This document shows positions 8,979 to 14,593 of a stretch of 14,593 nt of DNA, one piece after another. The stretch's first letter is position 1; each line of letters opens with the position of its first letter. A program made the translations under genes and the position numbers. Below the pieces are notes generated by a model that was not told where the DNA came from, did no database searches, and worked only from the letters and a program-made list of their open reading frames with translations. The DNA is from Smittium mucronatum (Eukaryota; Kickxellomycota; Harpellomycetes; Harpellales; Legeriomycetaceae), in assembly GCA_001953115.1 (NCBI GenBank), contig LSSL01001550.1:8619-23211 (forward strand), written 5' to 3'.

Positions 8979-9297
8979 GATCAAAGCAAAATATTTTCTA
9001 AGTTTTTATTAGGAATAGTTATAGAAAACTCTGATGATATAAACTAAATCGAAACAGGGTTTGGTATATTAGACAGTAAAACACATAAGAAGATCTAAAA
9101 TAATAGAAGATAAAATAAAATAACTGGAGGTTTTAGCAAAGAGTCCAGATGGATTTCAAGGATCTAGTTGAAATAATCATGTAAAAGTGGATATTTCGGC
9201 AACAGATATAAATTCAGAAAAAGTAACAATAAATTTTCTATACTATGATATCCAGATCATGCACAAATTTGTAAAAAATTGTGCAGTTTGTGCATAA
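8979..9297 (+). pseudogene. Second degraded integrase relic: upstream segment and HHCC zinc domain
   Basis: An N-proximal frame (8979-9096) includes ETGFGILDSKTHKKI, resembling the segment that precedes the zinc domain in gypsy/KRBA2-type integrases. A second frame (9172-9297) begins with NHVKVD, where GHxGxxxT is expected, and ends LYYDIQIMHKFVKNCAVCA followed by TAA. FVKNCAVCA matches the V..FV.xC.xC half of the zinc motif, with both cysteines kept. It therefore differs from the first relic, whose cysteines are lost. No catalytic core follows before the right repeat arm. The two relics in one orientation are two separate integrase copies, or one copy plus a fragment of another inserted later. 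Confidence is high for the zinc-domain part and moderate for the upstream segment. Confidence 0.65.
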
Positions 9298-9367
9298 ATA
9301 CTAGTTTTAGTACAGTACTGAAATTTTAGATGATTAATATCAACCTTTAATTATTTATTAATATATC

Positions 9368-9793
9368 TATTTTCTTCTTGACTTATAATAAATAAAAATG
9401 ATAATTTAATTGCCATGTTATTTATTTAATATCTTATAATTTAAAAATGTACACTTTTCACACTATACACAAATCAATTTTATATTATTTTAATAGAAAA
9501 AATAAATTATCAGATATATCATTGTATGTTCTACCTCCTATAAGGCTAATTGTTTAAAATTTTGCGCACATATTTTGGTTATAAATTTAAGATATATCCA
9601 GATACTTCATGCCGAATAAACATTCATTATCCTATGTAACATTCTTTACCCTTGATATTTAATAATATGCTACTGAATACGATTGAATATATAATTTTAT
9701 TTAAAAACGCCTCGGGATATCCAAATTTTCACCGAATTTATTCAAATTTAGCTAAATTAAGTTCAATATAATGTAAAATTAATTTTTATAGAG
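9368..9793 (-). repeat. Right arm of the long inverted repeat
   Basis: This is the complement of the left arm (7077-7501). The outer boundary is sharp at 9793, where the sequence AATTTTTATAGAG ends the match. The arm abuts the minus-strand endonuclease-like relic that runs in from higher coordinates. The inner part has more substitutions and small indels. Confidence 0.85.
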
Positions 9794-10233
9794 ACAGAGA
9801 ATTCTTTTGGTAGGTTATCTGAGGCTGGAATTACGAAAAAAATTATATCGGCATGCAAATTCAAGTAGAATATTTTCACCGTAAGTATCAGTGCTATTAA
9901 AATGGTATTAATCAACATTCTGGACAAACACCATACTTTTTAACCAATTGGTAATAATTTTAACCATTTCAACGCCGAAGGTTCAGAGATATTAATAATT
10001 TTTAAGGTCAATACAAATAATTTATAGGTAATTGATTTTAATAATTCGGTAAATTTTCGATTTATCCGAATATATATTGACGAATGTTAATCAATAAGTT
10101 TTTTCCCCGGAAAAGGCTTAATAAAACTAAAGGCATGAAAAATATTAAAAAGCGTAAATGTTTTTTTTAGGCAGAATCATGAATTTTCTACAAATTCGAG
10201 GAAGATTGAACACTTTTGGGGTACTTCTGCCAT
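9781..10233 (-). pseudogene. Possible non-LTR retrotransposon endonuclease relic
   Basis: On the minus strand an ATG at 10233 begins MAEVPQKCSIFLEFVENS. With three frame interruptions the reading continues to about 9781. The informative part is YGENILLEFACRYN (9883-9842), followed by FFRNSSL and PTKRILCLYKN. Apurinic-type endonucleases of non-LTR elements (and the related CFDP2-type proteins) have a block like NExGxxLxEFCxxNxLxIxNTxF followed by a Thr-Trp-Ser-Pro segment. The GEN..LLEFA.RYN pattern fits the first half, but the TWxSP and SDH motifs are not visible, so the call is tentative. The frame runs across the edge of the right inverted-repeat arm. An opposite-strand frame over 9800-9960 is also fairly open, which lowers certainty. 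Confidence 0.35.
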
Positions 10234-10240
10234 TTTAGTT

Positions 10241-11574
10241 CGAATATATTTTTTATAAATTACAAATTATTTGCAGATTTTGCATTTTTGATACGTTAAA
10301 TTTCACAATTACATTATTTAAATTAAATATATATATAATAGATTATTTAAAAAACTGTTTTTTTATTTAAATCCAGGAGTGGGGGTTTTTTCAAAAAAAA
10401 TTTATTAAAGTAAAATTTTAGATCGATAAAATTGTACTTGATTCTATCTCGTGTAAAGTTATACTTTCCAAAATTTCTTTTTATCAAAAAAAAAAAAATC
10501 ATATAGAAACTTTCTAGACCTTAATTAATACATATTTTAAGTTTTAAAAAAAATCCAAAAAAGGTTTAAAATCATATTTAACCAACCCCGCCCATTATTT
10601 ATCCATGAAATCGAACAAGCCCAATTCTTTCGACAAAAATAGTCGTCAAAATGGCATAGTTTCTTCAACATTCGACTTAGAGCGTCAAAAATAACTCAAA
10701 TCGACCTTACCAGTTTAAAAAAATAATATCTAATAAAAATAAGTCTGAATAGCTATATATTTACTTTATAAATACACATTTAATCTTAAATATTTATCCT
10801 ATATTAATAAATACTTAAGATTAAATAATTTCTTTATTCATTATAATATCTTTTATATAATATAAAATAAAGCTATATACGACTATTTAGTCCATATTAA
10901 CAATGTTACACCTTTTTTAAAAATAAGTTTGCTGGATTAGCATATATTTATACTAAAACTCTACAAATATTTTTAAAAAATAAATAAGTTAAGAAATGTA
11001 TCTATCAGAGAAAATTTTGAAAAATCCCTTTCACTTTGGGTTTTTTTATGAATAATATCCAGTTTTTTTAAACACTGGAAGCCTTTTGATAATAAAATAA
11101 ATATATTAACAATATTTATATTTTTACTTGTTTTATTCTTCATTTAACTTTAAGTGAAGCTTGTATTTAGTCATTTATTTATTACTCATCGATTAAGAAT
11201 AAGAAATAAAAGTCCACTAAATTTATATTATTTTTAATCTAATAATTTAGCTATTACCAAATCTCTTTTGTAAATATAAATAAAGAAAGAATATATAATA
11301 TATATATATGTTATTTTATAATAAAAAAACCTTGATTAAGATCTTTATAGAGACCCCTATCGTTTATTTTAAAGGATATTTCCATGGGTTAATTTGCAAA
11401 TTAGAACTATTAAAGACTAAATACTGATTAAAACTATGCAGTTTTTTTATTGAGAAGTTTCAAAAAATGAAAATAGCTACTATAGGCGTGTAAAATAGTT
11501 TTAAAACTTCTATTTAAAGTAATATTACGATTCATGATATACGTAATTTAATTAGTCGAACTAAGTTAATCGAA
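10241..11574. other. AT-rich spacer with one G+C-richer coding-like patch
   Basis: Mostly homopolymer-rich spacer. Positions 10560-10730 are richer in G+C. They read as a fairly open plus-strand frame (with QPRPLFIHEIEQAQFFRQK) and also as minus-strand frames with RSKSNVEETMPF and LFLSKELGLFDFMDK, so strand and identity cannot be decided. It is probably another coding relic. No gene was recognised in the rest. Confidence 0.4.
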
Positions 11575-13213
11575 AAAGAAAGATTTTTTAGCTATAATAT
11601 TTCAGCATCCAATCCCTAAAAAAACTGGTATTTTTAATAGTATTTGGTTTTCTCCCCTTTTTTATCTCTGTGTTAATTATCCCTGAGTCTACCATATGAC
11701 AGAGTTTGTTGTTTTTCAAATATACATTTATACATTTTTAAAAATGGGGAGCAGGATCATGTTAAATCCAGGTATGCGTTTACTTGGAAATTAACACTTA
11801 ATATTGATGCTATTATGAGATTATCCACGAGCTCTCCAAAACTTGATTATTTTTTTGAATTTATTCTTCTGGTGGTACCTAAATCTAAATTAAGTTTTTT
11901 TACGAATAAAAAATTCATCAACCCATTTGAGTCGCCGATTTCAAATAAATTAAATTGCCTGATATGCTCATTTCCTCCGAATAATAAGTATTTTTTTTCA
12001 ATTTTATCCCCTCAATTTTTTTCCAAATCTTCAATTATATCCAAAAAAGTTGAAACAATTTCCAAAACTTTTGAAGCCTTCCAGTTTAGGTATTTCACCT
12101 TTATTTTCAAATTAAAGCGCTTAAAATAGTTATTTTTTCATGTTAAAAAGCGCCTTGCTCCCTCGTAAAAACTGTGATTTTTGTTAAATATTTTTTTTAA
12201 AAAAATCCATAATAATATTGGTTTATTTGAATACAGAATATTTTTTTAGGAATAAATTACATCGAATTTCAAAGAACTCCCTATTCCGAGAAGTTTTTAT
12301 TTTTATTAAATCGGATTTTATTCTTTCTGAAAATTTGGCTCTGATTATATATATATTTATTTATGTTACGGATTGCAAGTACCCAGAATTAATCATTGTG
12401 CAACTTGGTAAAAATATATTTATGAAACTGGCGATTCTTGTAGATGGGTCTGAAATTATGTTTTTAATAGAAGATTAAATCCCAATAATCTCCTGAAAAA
12501 CATTCATTTTTTTGAAAATCTGGATACGTGACTAGTTATTTTCGTTTTGAATCAAATCAAATGACATATGAAGAATTTTTTTGTGTTATCACTTATACCA
12601 ACGACAAAAACCGCAATACACATATAATTTGGTCTGCAATTTACATCTAAATGAATGTTTCTGGGTGTAGAAAACATAAATAAAAGTTTTTTAGGACTAA
12701 AAAATATATAGAATCCACCGTCACGTATATTTTCTTCAAAAAATGGATTTTTTTACTAAATTTGAAACATTTTTTCTGAAGCTAAATATTAAGATCAATA
12801 TTGAGACAGTCAAGTTATAGTTTTTTTTGTTTTTTTTTTAAATAAGATATTGAGTAATATATTTTACTACAATATTTCCCTATGCCTTGATCGGAGAGAA
12901 TTCTTTTAATTTACCAAGGATAGTTAGCACCATTGTATATTTCAAAGATATTTAGAGTGAAGCTTGTTGGTGCCTTTTATTCTAAACATATTTTAGTGTG
13001 TTCAAAAGATGTATATTTCCTAAATTTATCCCCACAATGGTACCTTTGTATTTTCATTACACCCTTAGATCTAATACTTTTACTTTTTCCGCAAAAATAG
13101 TATATCACAGTGTATTTTTTAGTGAAATGCATTTTTTTAATGTTCCAGTTATCCTTAACGAAATTTTCTATATGTTGATTTTCGATAAGCCCATTAAAAA
13201 TAAAAACAGTCAT
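11575..13213 (-). pseudogene. Degraded Mutator-like (MULE) transposase
   Basis: This is a cut-and-paste transposase relic read in four minus-strand segments. Segment 13213-12977 starts with ATG and has a Cys/His-rich part (CGKSKSIRSKG, RYHC, EHTKI) like a decayed N-terminal zinc finger. Past a stop the same frame continues to about 12840 with IKRILSDQGI. Segment 12752-12504 carries FYIFFSPKKLLFM, then NIHLDVNCRPNYM, then VVGISDNTKKFFICHLI and FKTKITSHVSRFSKK. This matches the MULE block with an [IL]-H-x-D-x-T-F-K-like core followed by LlpNKxxxTY. Segment 12492-12137 has IISDPSTRIASFINIFLPSC, where the family has a DFE...FP pattern, and a QSV. Segment 12122 to about 11575 has TTRRIN and FGELVDNLI, like the C-terminal TNxxExWH..., fxxFIxxL region. 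Numerous stops and at least three frameshifts make it inactive. The 3' end is approximate. Confidence 0.72.
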
Positions 13214-13611
13214 AATTTAAAAAGAGTAGTTATAATAGTATATGTGATCTAAATATCATTTAATTGCAAAGATCAACCAATAATATAGTATAGAGAGACT
13301 TAATAAATTTTCATTATATACCATTATATATATATATGTATATATATTTGAAATCACCTCAGACGTGGTATATGGTGGATGATTTACTTATTGTTAATAC
13401 ATTTTTTCGATTTTTTTTTAAAAATTAGATATATTGAAGAATAATCCGCAAACACTTATGATAACTAGACACTATTCTCTTTCCAAAATTAATACATTCC
13501 ACGATTTTATTTAAGAATCCTTATATATTTTTTAATTTAAACCATTGGTTCTAATATCCATGTTATATTTTTATTCGTTTGTTTTAAAAATAAGAATAAT
13601 AGTTTTATTAA
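13214..13611. other. AT-rich spacer upstream of the MULE relic
   Basis: No gene is recognised. It contains interrupted AT dinucleotide runs around 13322-13350. No terminal inverted repeat matching the far side of the MULE relic could be found by eye. Confidence 0.5.
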
Positions 13612-13995
13612 AACGGGGGAAATGATTTATTAATAATACTTCAACGTAAATTTATTGCTTTAAATCATTGAGTTTGTAGTTTTGTGGAACTTTTTATTTT
13701 TTGGAACTTTCTGTCAAATACATATAAACCCATATCCTCTGCTGTAAAACCTAACCCACCCATACCTCATATTATATCAAAAGATATTATTTTCTCTAAT
13801 AATCAAATGAAGGATATAATAGAGGAAGATGTATAGCGATTTTATTGGAAACAAATTTTACTGTTCATATTAACAAGGAAAATACGACTATATAATCTGG
13901 ATAAATCATCGAAAACCCAAAGATAATTAAACCTAAATATACACTTTTTAAAGGAATTTATTTTTTTTGAAAAGCTTCATTTTTTATATATCTAG
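13612..13995 (+). pseudogene. Unidentified coding-like relic
   Basis: A plus-strand frame of about 127 codons has only three internal stops (a TGA near 13671, a TAG near 13834 and a TAA near 13927) before TAG at 13993. Its middle part is clearly richer in G+C than the flanks and reads KPISSAVKPNPPIPHIIS, then NNQMKDIIEEDV and RFYWKQILLFILTRKIRLYN. Proline-rich and acidic segments are unusual for random AT-rich DNA, so a real coding ancestry is likely. I do not recognise the family. The mirror minus-strand frame is open over a shorter part (with GFTAEDMGLYVFDRKF), so strand is probable but not certain. Confidence 0.4.
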
Positions 13996-14593
13996 AACTA
14001 TTGAAACTTTTAAAGTTTATACAAACAATTTTTGAGGGTAAAAAATATTATAGATGATAATAGATCAGTAACCTATATTTAAACATTTGAGTTATCCAAT
14101 ATCCAACCTTTTATCAAATTTAGACCATTATGATATCCATTTACTATCGATAAAACGTATTTATTTAGTTTTCAATTATATAGAGACTATTTATTTAAAT
14201 TAACAAAATTATAATAAATTTTTAAGAATTTTTTTTGTATAATTTTTTATTTAAAAAGATTTAAATATAGTAGTATAATTTGTACTGAATAAAAATGATG
14301 TTAATAATAGCTGGAAATATTTAATCCATTGCCATTAATTGAGTTAATCTTTAATAAGACTAAAAAAATTACTTTTTCTTCCTTTCTTCGTTTTTTCACT
14401 AATTAATTCCGAATCTATCACACTGTGCATTTTTTTTTCTCATTCAAACACGAACAAATGTGTGCATATTTATATCTCTTTAAAAGATCTATACATGAAC
14501 ATGTTATATATTTGAAGCATAACATGTTCTTATTGACAGTTAAAATTTAAGCTCTTCCTAAATCTTCATTGAGCTGACTAAAACTGCTGTAAT
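13996..14593. other. AT-rich spacer with a terminal hairpin
   Basis: No gene is recognised. A plus-strand piece at about 14081-14200 is open for some 38 codons (SNLLSNLDHYDIHLLSIKR), which is within what chance allows. The hairpin at 14497-14529 is the one clear structure. Confidence 0.4.
14497..14529. repeat. Perfect 11-bp inverted repeat
   Basis: GAACATGTTAT (14497-14507) is followed, after an 11-base spacer, by its exact complement ATAACATGTTC (14519-14529). Each arm itself contains the palindrome AACATGTT. This could be a hairpin in a transcript, a pair of protein-binding half-sites or the remnant of an element end. No gene adjoins it. Confidence 0.8.

Larger units (their letters stand above)
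7077..9793. mobile_element. About 2.7-kb element bounded by long inverted repeats, with integrase relics inside
   Basis: Two arms (7077-7501 and 9368-9793) are complementary over about 425 bases. They begin exactly at CTCTATAAAAATT and its complement, and their outer flanks do not resemble each other. Between them are two plus-strand integrase relics (7832-8370 and 8979-9297). Long inverted repeats with a gypsy-like integrase recall Ginger/GIN-type DNA transposons (known for integrases close to those of Ty3/gypsy elements) and, at much larger size, Mavericks/Polintons. The terminal TGT typical of some Ginger elements is not seen, no target duplication is evident, and the relics are too broken to prove they belong with the repeats. 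Nested independent insertions between two opposite repeat copies remain possible. Confidence 0.55.

Noticed and set aside
7077..9793. Reading the long repeats as LTRs of a retrotransposon
   Set aside because: The two copies are inverted, not direct, and no tRNA primer-binding site or reverse transcriptase relic was seen between them.
11815..12129. Plus-strand 104-codon open frame
   Set aside because: It is rich in Ser, Phe and Lys and is the exact antisense of a minus-strand frame that fits the C-terminal part of the MULE-type transposase relic.
12218..12478. Plus-strand 86-codon open frame
   Set aside because: It starts at TTG, and the minus strand over the same bases continues the MULE-type relic with family-like residues. 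It is treated as a shadow.
12998..13252. Plus-strand 84-codon open frame overlapping the MULE N-terminus
   Set aside because: The minus-strand frame over the same bases has an ATG and a Cys/His-rich zinc-finger-like pattern next to the transposase core. The plus-strand product has no motif.

Overview
The window looks like gene-poor, extremely AT-rich eukaryotic DNA (about 20-25% G+C by eye). It has no intact gene that I can recognise. What it does hold is a set of decayed transposable elements: several stretches read as transposase, integrase or other coding sequence only when followed across in-frame stops and frameshifts. The AT bias, the lack of operon-like spacing and the mix of Tc1/mariner, MULE and Ty3/KRBA2-type integrase families would suit a large, repeat-laden microsporidian genome or a similar AT-rich protist. 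The host assignment is inference only.

Layout. From 555 to 1340 (+) is a Tc1/mariner-type transposase fossil with helix-turn-helix and D/D/E landmarks. From 1341 to 5600 is mostly AT-rich spacer. It contains a four-unit imperfect tandem repeat (1966-2055), a diverged inverted-repeat pair (2289-2395 and 4136-4242) and a few low-stop stretches of unknown origin (3262-3650, 4075-4330, 5131-5330). A minus-strand stretch (5961-5602) is open except for one stop and is not recognised.

The most structured region is 7077-9793. Two arms of about 425 bp, in inverted orientation and very similar to each other, bracket about 1.9 kb. That interior holds two plus-strand remnants of retroviral/Ty3-type integrase: zinc-binding domain plus catalytic core at 7832-8370, and an upstream segment plus zinc-binding domain at 8979-9297. 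This fits a DNA transposon that uses a gypsy-like integrase (Ginger/GIN/KRBA2-related), or nested insertions trapped between repeat copies. Just outside the right arm is a minus-strand remnant (10233 to about 9781) that may derive from a non-LTR retrotransposon endonuclease.

From 13213 down to about 11575 (-) is a Mutator-like (MULE-type) transposase fossil spread over at least four frame segments. The open frames on the plus strand over this locus are antisense shadows. An unidentified plus-strand coding-like relic (13612-13995) and a strong hairpin (14497-14529) complete the window. No rRNA, tRNA, CRISPR, promoter or terminator could be supported.
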